Positions 8,078 through 15,307 of a stretch of DNA of 64,000 nt are shown here, in pieces. Position numbers and translations under genes: made by a program. The stretch is from Lachnospiraceae bacterium (GTDB lineage: Bacteria; Bacillota; Clostridia; Lachnospirales; Lachnospiraceae), in NCBI GenBank assembly GCA_017521985.1, contig JAFXAZ010000016.1:1-64000 (forward strand). The letters are read 5' to 3'. Under the pieces are notes generated by a model that worked only from the letters and a program-made list of their open reading frames with translations, searched no databases and was not told the origin of the DNA. Position 1 is the stretch's first letter; the number at the start of each line of letters is the position of its first letter.

Positions 8078-9304
8078 ATGAATTACCAGGAAGCGTATGC
8101 AAAGCTGGAGGTAGCAGATCAGTTACATGTGTTAAAGTATTACGAGGAGCTTTCCGAGTGTGAAAAAGAAGCTTTGTTGACACAGGTGGAAGCAACTGAT
8201 TTCTCTGTAATCGAAGCATGTAAAAAAGAAAATATTGCTGTGGAAAAGGGTGTAATTTCACCATTGGCAGCGATGGAATTGACGGAAATTGCAGCAAAGA
8301 AGGAATTTTTTGAAGAAATTGGTGTAAAAGCAATTCAGAATGGCAAGGTGGGTGCGGTATTATTAGCCGGAGGTATGGGTACCAGACTTGGTTCTGATGA
8401 TCCGAAGGGCATGTACAATATCGGTCTTACCAAAGAGGTATTTATTTTCCAGAGACTGATAGAAAATCTGATGGATGTAGTTCGTGCAACCAGTACATAT
8501 ATCCACTTATTTATTATGACCAGTGACAAAAACGACGAAGCAACCCGTAAATTCTTGGCTGAAAAAAATTATTTTGGCTACAATCCGGAATTTATCCATT
8601 TCTTTATGCAGGAAATGGCACCGGCTACGGACTACGAAGGTCATGTATACATGGAGAGTAAATCTCAAATCAGTACCTCTCCGAATGGTAACGGAGGCTG
8701 GTTTGTAAGCTTGAAGGTGGCAGGCCTTTTGGATTTCATTCATGCAGAAGGTATTGAATGGATTAATATTTTTGCAGTGGATAATGTGCTGCAGCGTATT
8801 GCAGACCCTGTATTTGTGGGCGCTACCATTGATGCAAAGGCGAGCGTTGGTTCTAAGGTGGTTCGTAAAAATGCTCCGGATGAAAAGGTTGGCGTTATGT
8901 GTTTGGAAGACGGCAAGCCAAGTATTGTAGAGTATTATGAGCTTACCGACGAGATGATGAATGCTAAAGATGAAAAGGGCGACCCAGCGTATAACTTCGG
9001 CGTAATTTTAAATTATTTATTTAGTGTAAATGCGTTGGAAAATATGTTTGCAGGCGATATGCCGGTTCATGTCGTAGAAAAGAAGATTCCGTATATCAAC
9101 GAAGCAGGCGAGCTTGTAAAGCCGGAAACTCCAAATGGATATAAATTTGAGGGCTTGGTGCTTGATATGATTCACCAGTTAGACACATGCCTTCCATTTG
9201 AGGTGGTACGCAATAAAGAGTTTGCGCCAATTAAAAATAAGACCGGTGTTGACAGCGTAGAAAGTGCAAGGGCACTTTGTCTTGAAAATGGTATTGAATT
9301 ATAA
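8078..9304 (+). CDS. UDPGP type 1 family UTP--sugar-1-phosphate uridylyltransferase
   Basis: This cytoplasmic nucleotidyltransferase makes a UDP-sugar from UTP and a sugar 1-phosphate (glucose or N-acetylglucosamine). The 408-residue protein is of the eukaryote-like UDPGP/UAP family, not the GalU family. The nucleotide-binding loop AVLLAGGMGTRLGSDDPKG lies near residue 93, NGNGGWFVSLK near 205, and IFAVDNVLQRIADP near 230, where the metal-binding Asp is expected. I chose the ATG at 8078 because the family begins MNYQEAYAKL; the upstream GTG at 8018 would add 20 residues encoded by transposon-border DNA. galE follows after 39 bp, so the pair supplies UDP-sugars. The insertion upstream may have changed its promoter. 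Confidence 0.85.
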   Translation: MNYQEAYAKLEVADQLHVLKYYEELSECEKEALLTQVEATDFSVIEACKKENIAVEKGVISPLAAMELTEIAAKKEFFEEIGVKAIQNGKVGAVLLAGGMGTRLGSDDPKGMYNIGLTKEVFIFQRLIENLMDVVRATSTYIHLFIMTSDKNDEATRKFLAEKNYFGYNPEFIHFFMQEMAPATDYEGHVYMESKSQISTSPNGNGGWFVSLKVAGLLDFIHAEGIEWINIFAVDNVLQRIADPVFVGATIDAKASVGSKVVRKNAPDEKVGVMCLEDGKPSIVEYYELTDEMMNAKDEKGDPAYNFGVILNYLFSVNALENMFAGDMPVHVVEKKIPYINEAGELVKPETPNGYKFEGLVLDMIHQLDTCLPFEVVRNKEFAPIKNKTGVDSVESARALCLENGIEL

Positions 9305-9343
9305 GGTTAAGACTTAAATCATATATGACAGGAGGATTTTGAT

Positions 9344-10360
9344 ATGTCAATTTTAGTTACAGGTGGTGCAGGATTTATCGGAAGCCACACCGTAGTTGAA
9401 CTGCAGGATGCAGGTTATGATGTCGTTGTTTTGGACAACTTATCCAACTCCAGCGAAAAGAGCTTAGAACGAGTAAGTGCTATTACCGGCAAGCCGGTTA
9501 CTTTCTACAAGGCTGATATTTTAGACAGAGAAGCATTGGAAGAAATTTTTGCAAAGGAAGACATCACCGCATGTATCCATTTTGCAGGCTTAAAGGCAGT
9601 AGGTGAAAGTGTTGCGAAACCTTGGGAATATTATGAAAATAATATTGCAGGAACGCTTACACTTGTAGATGTAATGAGAAAGCACAACTGCAAAAATATT
9701 ATTTTCTCTTCTTCCGCAACCATTTATGGTGACCCTGCAATTATTCCGATTACCGAGGAGTGCCCGAAGGGTATTTGTACCAATCCATATGGCTGGACCA
9801 AGTCAATGTTAGAGCAGGTTTTAAGTGATATGCAGAAGGCTGACCCGGAATGGAATGTAATTATTTTAAGATACTTTAATCCAATCGGTGCACACAAGAG
9901 CGGCACCATTGGCGAGAATCCAAACGGTATTCCAAACAATCTGATGCCTTATATCACACAGGTAGCCGTTGGAAAACGTCCTGAACTTGGTGTATTTGGC
10001 AATGACTATGATACACACGACGGTACCGGCGTGCGTGATTATATTCACGTAGTAGACCTGGCAATCGGTCACGTAAAAGCTTACGAGAAGATTCTTACCA
10101 ATCCGGGACTTGGCATTTACAATCTGGGTACAGGCACCGGTTATAGCGTACTGGATGTAGTAAAGAACTTTGAAGCAGCAACCGGCGTAAAGATTCCTTA
10201 TGCAATTAAGGATAGACGCCCGGGCGATATTGCAGCTTGCTATGCAGATGCTGCAAAGGCTAAAGCAGAGCTTGGCTGGGAAGCACAGTACGGCATTAAG
10301 GAAATGTGCGAAGACTCCTGGAGATGGCAGAGCCAGAATCCAAATGGGTATGATGAATAA
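9344..10360 (+). CDS. galE: UDP-glucose 4-epimerase
   Basis: GalE interconverts UDP-glucose and UDP-galactose (or the N-acetyl forms) in the cytoplasm. It is a 338-residue extended short-chain dehydrogenase. The NAD loop GGAGFIGSH is at residues 7-15, the Ser of [10 protein letters not shown] near 124, and the catalytic Tyr-x-x-x-Lys in [12 protein letters not shown] near 148-152. The substrate segment RYFNPIGAH is also present. The start has AGGAGGATTTTGAT upstream. It is the second gene of an operon with the UDPGP transferase and ends just before a strong terminator. Confidence 0.95.
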   Translation: MSILVTGGAGFIGSHTVVELQDAGYDVVVLDNLSNSSEKSLERVSAITGKPVTFYKADILDREALEEIFAKEDITACIHFAGLKAVGESVAKPWEYYENNIAGTLTLVDVMRKHNCKNIIFSSSATIYGDPAIIPITEECPKGICTNPYGWTKSMLEQVLSDMQKADPEWNVIILRYFNPIGAHKSGTIGENPNGIPNNLMPYITQVAVGKRPELGVFGNDYDTHDGTGVRDYIHVVDLAIGHVKAYEKILTNPGLGIYNLGTGTGYSVLDVVKNFEAATGVKIPYAIKDRRPGDIAACYADAAKAKAELGWEAQYGIKEMCEDSWRWQSQNPNGYDE

Positions 10361-10373
10361 TATATAGTTTTTG

Positions 10374-10404
10374 AAAACCGGCGAGGGGTTACTTGCCGGT
10401 TTTT
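10374..10404 (+). terminator. Rho-independent terminator after galE
   Basis: A perfect 9-bp stem (AAAACCGGC / GCCGGTTTT) with a 12-nt loop is followed by further T residues, 14 bp after the galE stop codon. Confidence 0.9.
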
Positions 10405-10429
10405 AAGTTGCAAAAAAGAGTAAAAAGGG

Positions 10430-10457
10430 TTGCTTTTTGTCGAATAATTGCTATAAT
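10430..10457 (+). promoter_or_regulatory. Promoter-like sequence before a small open frame
   Basis: -35 TTGCTT (10430-10435), 16-bp spacer, extended -10 TGC-TATAAT (TATAAT at 10452-10457). A perfect palindrome, GTCAGGCA-TC-TGCCTGAC, follows at 10483-10500. Confidence 0.45.
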
Positions 10458-10500
10458 GAAAGTAACACTACAAAAGATAAAGGTCAGGCATCTGCCTGAC

Positions 10501-10656
10501 ATGAAAAACACGGATTTAGACAATAAAAGTACGGAATCGGTGTTTTTTTGTTGCCACAAATATGCGAATGAAAAAGACTGTAAAAACAAAAGAAACGAGG
10601 AAGCTGCGATATGTTATACCTATGAAACAGAAGCCATGATTGAACTTTTGAACTAA
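10501..10656 (+). CDS. Possible 51-residue protein, unrecognised
   Basis: A small frame starts at ATG directly after a palindrome and behind a good promoter. The product is charged, with three cysteines (FFCCHKYANEKDC), and has no recognisable domain. No clear ribosome site is visible, the codon use is unremarkable, and the remaining bases up to 10779 hold nothing I recognise. It may be a decayed leftover. I list it because the promoter upstream has no other obvious target. Confidence 0.2.
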   Translation: MKNTDLDNKSTESVFFCCHKYANEKDCKNKRNEEAAICYTYETEAMIELLN

Positions 10657-10779
10657 TAATGGTATTATAATGTTTAGAATGTAATAAAATATTTCCCAAG
10701 CAGCTTTCTCTGTTTAGCATGAATAAGAGTGTACGGAATTGGTGATTCCGTCTGCCACAGGCAGGGAAAGAGAGGCAAC

Positions 10780-11156
10780 ATGGGATTAACAGAACAACAG
10801 AAGCAGGAAAGAATAAGAGATTTAAGACCCATCGATGACGTGTTTTTTGAGGTGCTGGCAAGGAAATTGCTGAGTTAATGTCCTGCTTCACTAAAAAAGA
10901 AGTAAAAAATGCCAGGTTTCCGATGTTATCGTCAGAAGTGAGACGATTGAAGGAATCAGAGGGAGGTATGCAGGTAATGTGTGAAGTGATGCAACGATAT
11001 GAGAAGATGGCTGCAGAAGCTGCAAAACATGAGGAACGTATGCAGGCAATTAAAAATATGATTGCTAAAGGCTACACAAAAGACTCTATTCTGGATTTGG
11101 ATTACACCGAAGAGGAATATACAGAGGCGGAATCAGAACTTGGTCGAGAGGCATAA
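10780..11156 (+). pseudogene. Rpn-family PD-(D/E)XK nuclease / putative transposase, internally deleted
   Basis: The first 27 codons (GLTEQQKQERIRDLRPIDD onward, with VFFEVLA) are the typical start of Lachnospiraceae Rpn-family proteins. Near 10855-10862 the sequence jumps into another frame and continues with the family's C-terminal part: KEIAELMSCF, FPMLSSEVRRLKE, then AIKNMIAKGYTKDSILDL and an acidic end. About 190 central residues, including the PD-(D/E)XK active site, are gone. In the first frame translation stops at 10876; a 92-residue C-terminal frame begins with the overlapping ATG at 10878. Rpn proteins are recombination-promoting nucleases; this copy is dead. A second relic of the family lies at 25.5 kb on the other side of the surface operon. 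Confidence 0.75.
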
Positions 11157-11250
11157 AATAAATAATTTCATATGATAATTTGCGAGTATTGGGTAAAATA
11201 TATATGCGTACAGGTTAAAATGTATATTTACTTACAGGAGGATTTTACCC

Positions 11251-12090
11251 ATGACAGACAAAATTTTATCCGAGGAACATCTGAATGCTTTTCAGGAGTA
11301 CTTGCAAAGAGAAGAAAAGAGCGCGGCAACCGTGGAGAAATATCTCAGGGATGTACGCGCTTTTGTCGCGTTTGCAGAAGGGCGTTCGATAACAAAGGAG
11401 GTAACGATTGCATTTAAAAAAGAGTTGGAAGAGAGGCAGTATGCGGTTCGTTCCATCAATTCCATGCTGGCTTCCTTAAACAGCATGATGGAGTTTATGG
11501 GATGGTCGGATTGCAAAGTCAAGACCCTGCGGTGTCAGCGTCAGATATATTGTGCTGTGGAAAAAGAGCTGACAAAAGCAGAATATATGAGACTGCTGGA
11601 GGCATCCAAAAAGCAGGAGCAGTTGAACTTAGTCATGCAGACCATCTGCGGAACAGGAATTCGAGTGTCGGAGCTGAAATATTTTACGGTGGAGGCAGTA
11701 AGGCGTGGGGAGGTGTCTGTTCATTGCAAAAGTAAAATCAGGACCATCCTGGTTCCGGGAAAGCTGAAAAGGCTGCTTCTGGATTATGCCGCAAAAAAGA
11801 ACATTACGAGTGGAGCAATTTTTGTCTCACGAAATGGAAAGCCCCTTAATCGCAGCAATATTTGGGCACAAATGAAACGGCTGTGCCAGGCGGCAAGAGT
11901 CAATTCAGAGAAGGTCTTTCCACACAATCTGCGAAAGTTGTTTGCCCGCACTTTTTACGGTATCGAAAAGGATATTGCAAAGCTGGCAGATATCCTTGGA
12001 CATGGAAGCATTGAGACTACGAGAATTTATATTATGTCTACCGGAACGGAGCACCGTCGGAAGATAGAACGGCTGGGGTTGGTGGTCTGA
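11251..12090 (+). CDS. Tyrosine recombinase, predicted invertase of the adjacent promoter switch
   Basis: This 279-residue XerC/D-type site-specific recombinase has a SAM-like N-terminal core-binding domain (residues 5-85) and a catalytic domain with every active-site residue visible. These are Arg138 in GTGIRVSEL, Lys162, His225 and Arg228 in PHNLRKLF, His251 in LGHGSIETTRIY and the nucleophile Tyr260. The ATG follows a strong ACAGGAGG site. The stop lies 25 bp before the first 21-bp inverted repeat of an invertible segment. This arrangement is typical of phase-variation recombinases acting on a neighbouring element. A plain integrase role is less likely because there is no attached prophage or transposon. 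Confidence 0.85.
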   Translation: MTDKILSEEHLNAFQEYLQREEKSAATVEKYLRDVRAFVAFAEGRSITKEVTIAFKKELEERQYAVRSINSMLASLNSMMEFMGWSDCKVKTLRCQRQIYCAVEKELTKAEYMRLLEASKKQEQLNLVMQTICGTGIRVSELKYFTVEAVRRGEVSVHCKSKIRTILVPGKLKRLLLDYAAKKNITSGAIFVSRNGKPLNRSNIWAQMKRLCQAARVNSEKVFPHNLRKLFARTFYGIEKDIAKLADILGHGSIETTRIYIMSTGTEHRRKIERLGLVV

Positions 12091-12114
12091 TCCCCCCTAT
12101 AAAAAAGAAAAACG

Positions 12115-12135
12115 CTACATAATTTGTATTATGTA
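12115..12135 (+). repeat. Left inverted repeat (IRL) of invertible promoter segment
   Basis: A 21-bp sequence, C plus arms TACATAAT and ATTATGTA around a central TTGT. Its exact reverse complement is at 12420-12440. Each copy is itself nearly palindromic, with an asymmetric 4-bp centre (TTGT here, ACAA in the right copy). This is the layout of a tyrosine-recombinase crossover site, in which the centre fixes orientation. It is not a terminator, because no T-run follows. Confidence 0.9.
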
Positions 12136-12172
12136 ACGTCAAAAATATGCACAATAAGTATATTGTAATGGC

Positions 12173-12201
12173 ATTATATCTCGAATACATATTTTTTTCA
12201 A
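12173..12201 (-). promoter_or_regulatory. Invertible sigma-A promoter, currently facing away from the operon
   Basis: On the minus strand: -35 TTGAAA (12196-12201), exactly 17 bp, -10 TATAAT (12173-12178). It is the best promoter in the whole segment. No comparable rightward promoter was found between 12136 and 12468; the best is TTTACA/AATTAT with an 18-bp spacer, and it runs straight into the hairpin at 12257. As it lies now, it would make an antisense RNA to the recombinase 3' end. Confidence 0.8.
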
Positions 12202-12256
12202 GTTTTTAATAAAAATTATTTTACAATACTCATAAGTTTTCGAAATTATGCATTAT

Positions 12257-12307
12257 AAGTACACCCTCCATTCCGTTTGTTGAGGATAGGGAAGAGAGGG
12301 TGTACTT
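12257..12307. terminator. Hairpin inside the invertible segment, possible insulating terminator
   Basis: A perfect 12-bp stem (AAGTACACCCTC and GAGGGTGTACTT) with a 27-nt loop, followed by TTC on the plus strand. It could stop read-through from the recombinase gene into the operon in the OFF orientation. Because the stem is symmetric it would stay in the segment after inversion but would then lie upstream of the promoter. Confidence 0.45.
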
Positions 12308-12419
12308 TTCGCGCCTTTAAAACCGATAAAATACCAAAAGATTGTAAAAGATAACGGTTTGGAATGCTCTATGGGACATAGAAAGGGGGAGCCGTGAGCC
12401 TTTTTATCCTATCAATTAC

Positions 12420-12440
12420 TACATAATACAAATTATGTAG
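12420..12440 (-). repeat. Right inverted repeat (IRR) of invertible promoter segment
   Basis: The exact reverse complement of the 21-bp left repeat, with ACAA at its centre. It lies 33 bp before the start codon of the AP2-domain gene. In an ON-state transcript it would form a hairpin in the 5' leader just ahead of the ribosome site. Confidence 0.9.
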
Positions 12441-12473
12441 TGGATGTTTTAGGGCATTTTACGGGGAGTGGGT

Positions 12474-13178
12474 ATGAAGCAGTCAGATGATGTATCCAAC
12501 AAGGTAAAAAAACGTACCAGTCAGGATTTGACAGGAAAACGCTTTGGGAAGCTGACAGTTTTGGCTAAAACAGAAAAGCGAAAGTCCGGAGCCATCGTGT
12601 GGCAATGCAGATGTGACTGCGGTAACTTGTGCGAAAAACCAACCGGAGAATTAAATGCGGGCTTTGCCACAAGCTGTGGATGCAGCTGGAGGCAGCCGTC
12701 CGTCCGGGAAGGAGCGCGTTATGGAAGGCTGGTGACTGTAAGGCCTACCGGGGAGCGCAGTGCCAGGGCGATTGTTTGGGAATGCAAATGTGATTGCGGA
12801 GGCATGGTTTTGGTTCGTTCTACTATGCTTACTTCCGGACACACCACCTCTTGTGGATGTATCAAAAAGGAAATAGATGAGCAGAGGGACTTTAAAAATA
12901 TTCTGACTTATACAGATGGAACCTGTATTGAGGTCATAAAAGATATCGGTAAAAAGCGAAGCACTACTTCACCGGATACCGGTGTGCGCGGCGTGACACT
13001 CAAAAACGGAAAGTACCAGGCGCAAATTACCTTTCAGAATAAACGCTATTATTTAGGAAGATTTACAAGGTTGGAGGATGCTGTGAAAGCAAGAAAACAG
13101 GCTGAGGAACGAGTAAAAGAATACGTGGAGGAATATCTTTCCGACAATCATTCAACAGAGATAAAATTCGATATTTAA
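12474..13178 (+). CDS. AP2/ERF-domain DNA-binding protein with two zinc-binding repeats
   Basis: This 234-residue protein has two similar N-terminal modules of about 50 residues. Each has the pattern FGxLxV ... W-x-C-x-CDCG ... SCGC (CRCDCGN with TSCGCS, then CKCDCGG with TSCGC), a likely zinc-binding fold. The C-terminal AP2 domain has GVRGVTLKNGKYQAQITF and RYYLGRFTRLEDAVKARKQAEE. AP2 domains bind DNA and in bacteria are mostly found in phage or homing-endonuclease proteins; no HNH nuclease is present here. I preferred ATG 12474 (GGGGAG 6 bp upstream) over GTG 12468. As first gene after the switch and 25 bp before the signal peptidase gene, it is a good candidate regulator of the operon or of inversion. 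Confidence 0.75.
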   Translation: MKQSDDVSNKVKKRTSQDLTGKRFGKLTVLAKTEKRKSGAIVWQCRCDCGNLCEKPTGELNAGFATSCGCSWRQPSVREGARYGRLVTVRPTGERSARAIVWECKCDCGGMVLVRSTMLTSGHTTSCGCIKKEIDEQRDFKNILTYTDGTCIEVIKDIGKKRSTTSPDTGVRGVTLKNGKYQAQITFQNKRYYLGRFTRLEDAVKARKQAEERVKEYVEEYLSDNHSTEIKFDI

Positions 13179-13203
13179 CTTCGGAAAGGAAATCAGAAAT
13201 GAC

Positions 13204-13728
13204 ATGAGTAAAATAATAAAACAAGTATGGAACTGGGGCAGCAGCATACTGATTGGTCTGGTGGTACTGCTTGCCGTAGCGCTGGTAGGTGTCAGACTGA
13301 TTGGACTGGACGTGTACGTGGTGCTGTCGGGGTCCATGGAGCCTACTTATCATGTGGGTTCGCTGATTTACGTAAAAGACGTGGACTACAAAGAACTGAA
13401 AGCAGGCGACCCAATCACCTATATGCTGAACGAAAATACCGTGGTAACCCACCGCATTACCGAGGTTCTGGTGGATGAAAATGACCCCGATACCATTCGA
13501 TACTTCACTAAAGGAGATGCCAACGACATACCGGACGGAACGTCCGTCCATTACAAAAATATTATTGGCAAGCCGGTATTAACCATACCGTATCTGGGCT
13601 ACATATCCAACTACATCCAAAATCCGCCCGGTACCTACATGGCACTTGCAGCAGGAGCTATCTTGGTAATGCTGGTCTTTCTGCCGGATCTCTTCGAAGA
13701 CGACAAGAAAAAAGAAGAGGACAACTAA
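13204..13728 (+). CDS. sipW: SipW-type signal peptidase I
   Basis: SipW is an ER-type membrane signal peptidase that processes TasA-like fibre proteins. The 174-residue protein has an N-terminal membrane helix (about 14-33), the catalytic serine Ser44 in VLSGSMEPTY, and His83 in VVTHRITEV. His in place of Lys is the mark of the Ser/His ER-type class. A second helix (about 150-166, YMALAAGAILVMLVFLPDL) precedes an acidic/lysine tail. It lies directly before a run of genes with SipW-type leaders, as in Bacillus tapA-sipW-tasA and Clostridia camelysin loci. Membrane located, active site outside. Confidence 0.9.
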   Translation: MSKIIKQVWNWGSSILIGLVVLLAVALVGVRLIGLDVYVVLSGSMEPTYHVGSLIYVKDVDYKELKAGDPITYMLNENTVVTHRITEVLVDENDPDTIRYFTKGDANDIPDGTSVHYKNIIGKPVLTIPYLGYISNYIQNPPGTYMALAAGAILVMLVFLPDLFEDDKKKEEDN

Positions 13729-13804
13729 CACGAATATACTTGCTAAATGGCAATTATAGATAAATTATAAAATTTTTTGTGAGTAAAAAGGAGGAAACAA
13801 AAAA

Positions 13805-14566
13805 ATGAAGAAAACAACAAAAGCACTGGCACTGGTGCTCTGCGCAATGCTGCTGGTGGTGGGTTCCGTGATGGGGACGCTGGCGTATTTGACGTCTACG
13901 GATGAGGTTACGAATACGTTTACTGTAGGTGATATTGAAATTAAGTTGGATGAAGCGAAGGTTGACGAAAATGGAAAGGCTTTGGCATCAGGCGAGCGTA
14001 CAACACCTGAAGATGCAACCAATTCATATCACATCTTACCGGGGATTGAATACGATAAGGATCCTACTGTTTGGGTGAAAGAAGGCAGTGAAGAAGCATA
14101 CATACGTATGTTAGTTGCTGTAAGTAACTATGACCAAATGTTACTGGCATTTAGCAATGATGACGATGACTACGACGATGCTTATATTGTCACACAGGCT
14201 TCAGAAGTGATTGTTGAGGGACAAATGGTTGTTTTAGACAATCTGGTTGATAGAGACAGTAGTGCATGGAAGTGTGTAAAGTTTACTCAGGATACAACTG
14301 CTAATATAGGTACATATGAGTTCCGTTATTATCCAGGCGCATACAAAGCAACAAGTGATGATGGAGATACAACCGTTGATTATGACAAGTTGAATGCTTT
14401 ATTTACCACAATTACGGTTCCAGAAGAAATTGATAATAAACACTTGGGATATTTAAACAATACCAAAATTACCATTACAGCACAGGCTATTCAGGCAGAA
14501 GGTTTCGTTGCTCAAGATGGAAAGACTGCCGAAGACATGGCATGGGAAGCATTCTCGGCTAATTAA
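13805..14566 (+). CDS. TasA/camelysin-like surface protein 1 with SipW-type leader
   Basis: This 253-residue secreted protein opens with a lysine pair, a hydrophobic stretch (LALVLCAMLLVVGSVMG) and the SipW recognition pattern TLAYLTSTDEVTNTFTVGDI. The mature part begins as a TasA-like beta sandwich (IEIKLDEAKVDENG) and ends AQAIQAEGF ... WEAFSAN, the end pattern shared with its neighbours. It is likely an abundant fibre subunit or minor pilin assembled at the cell surface. It has a very strong ribosome site (AAAGGAGGAAAC). The gene lies 76 bp after sipW. Confidence 0.85.
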   Translation: MKKTTKALALVLCAMLLVVGSVMGTLAYLTSTDEVTNTFTVGDIEIKLDEAKVDENGKALASGERTTPEDATNSYHILPGIEYDKDPTVWVKEGSEEAYIRMLVAVSNYDQMLLAFSNDDDDYDDAYIVTQASEVIVEGQMVVLDNLVDRDSSAWKCVKFTQDTTANIGTYEFRYYPGAYKATSDDGDTTVDYDKLNALFTTITVPEEIDNKHLGYLNNTKITITAQAIQAEGFVAQDGKTAEDMAWEAFSAN

Positions 14567-14632
14567 TGAAGTATTCCCCAGAGCAATGCTCTGAGAAATA
14601 AATTTATACTCGTAGGAAGGAGGAGACCCAAA

Positions 14633-15286
14633 ATGAGAACAAAGAAAACTGTAAGTATGAAAGTTGCTGTTTTGATGATGGCTGCTGTACTTTTGATTGG
14701 ATGCACTGTAGGAGGATCTTTGGCATGGTTGATGACAAAAACGAATACGGTAACGAACACGTTTGTGGCCGGTAACATTGGTACCTTAACACTGTCTGAA
14801 AAGAGCACTGAGATTACTGCAGACACTACAAATAATTATACTATAGTTCCGGGGGTAAATATTACGAAGGATCCAAAGATTACTTTTAATGGTAATAATG
14901 TCAAGGCATATGTTTTTGTTAAGGTAGAGGCAACAGGTTGGACGTGTAGTGATAGTACCTATACGATTGATAGCGACGCCGACACAAGCACCGGAATGTC
15001 CTGGACTATAGCAGATGGATGGACGCCGGTTAATGGCGTAGCTAATGTCTATTACAGAATAGTGAATGCTGATAGTGATACTACAACGACTGCAACGACT
15101 GAAAGTTACGACATAATTAAGGGTAATACCATCTCTGTTAGTTCCGGAATTACACAGGAATCCATTAGCGACTATACAAAGAATTTGATCTTTACCGGTT
15201 ATGCTATTCAGGCAGATGGTCATACCGGAGATGATGATAATGCCAAGATTTTAGCTGCATGGAACGCTGTAAGCGGTTCTAACTAA
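14633..15286 (+). CDS. TasA/camelysin-like surface protein 2 with SipW-type leader
   Basis: This 217-residue protein has a leader with VAVLMMAAVLLIGCTVGGS followed by the SipW motif LAWLMTKTNTVTNTFVAGNI. The mature part is rich in Thr, Ser and Asp and ends FTGYAIQADGH ... ILAAWNAV, matching the repeated end of TasA-type subunits. A small hairpin (CAGAGC / GCTCTG) lies in the 66-bp gap upstream, and the gene has a strong AGGAAGGAGG site. Function inferred: fibre or matrix subunit secreted through SipW. Confidence 0.8.
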   Translation: MRTKKTVSMKVAVLMMAAVLLIGCTVGGSLAWLMTKTNTVTNTFVAGNIGTLTLSEKSTEITADTTNNYTIVPGVNITKDPKITFNGNNVKAYVFVKVEATGWTCSDSTYTIDSDADTSTGMSWTIADGWTPVNGVANVYYRIVNADSDTTTTATTESYDIIKGNTISVSSGITQESISDYTKNLIFTGYAIQADGHTGDDDNAKILAAWNAVSGSN

Positions 15287-15307
15287 TCTAAGAAAGGACT
15301 CAAAATT

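Larger units (their letters stand above)
12115..12440. other. Invertible DNA segment (phase-variation promoter switch)
   Basis: A 326-bp segment is bounded by perfect 21-bp inverted repeats. It contains a near-consensus promoter pointing left and a 12-bp-stem hairpin, and has no protein-coding gene. It separates the recombinase from the AP2/SipW/TasA-type operon. In the orientation shown the promoter points toward the recombinase 3' end, so the operon should be silent. After inversion the promoter would sit about 40 bp inside the right repeat and read into the operon through a leader of roughly 85-95 nt. That inversion occurs is inferred; the repeats, promoter and neighbouring recombinase are seen directly. 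Confidence 0.8.

Noticed and set aside
10393-10656. Longer 87-codon version of the small frame after galE
   Set aside because: Its start lies inside the galE terminator hairpin and before the promoter.
11172-11417. Separate small gene before the recombinase
   Set aside because: It overlaps the recombinase in another frame and has no domain or ribosome site; the recombinase ATG with ACAGGAGG is clear.
12112-12140. Terminator of the recombinase gene
   Set aside because: The palindrome has no T-run after it and is an exact inverted copy of the right repeat; a recombination site explains it better.
11251-13178. Prophage or integrative element with the tyrosine recombinase as integrase
   Set aside because: No phage structural, replication or conjugation genes and no att-like direct repeats; the local inverted repeats fit an inversion switch.
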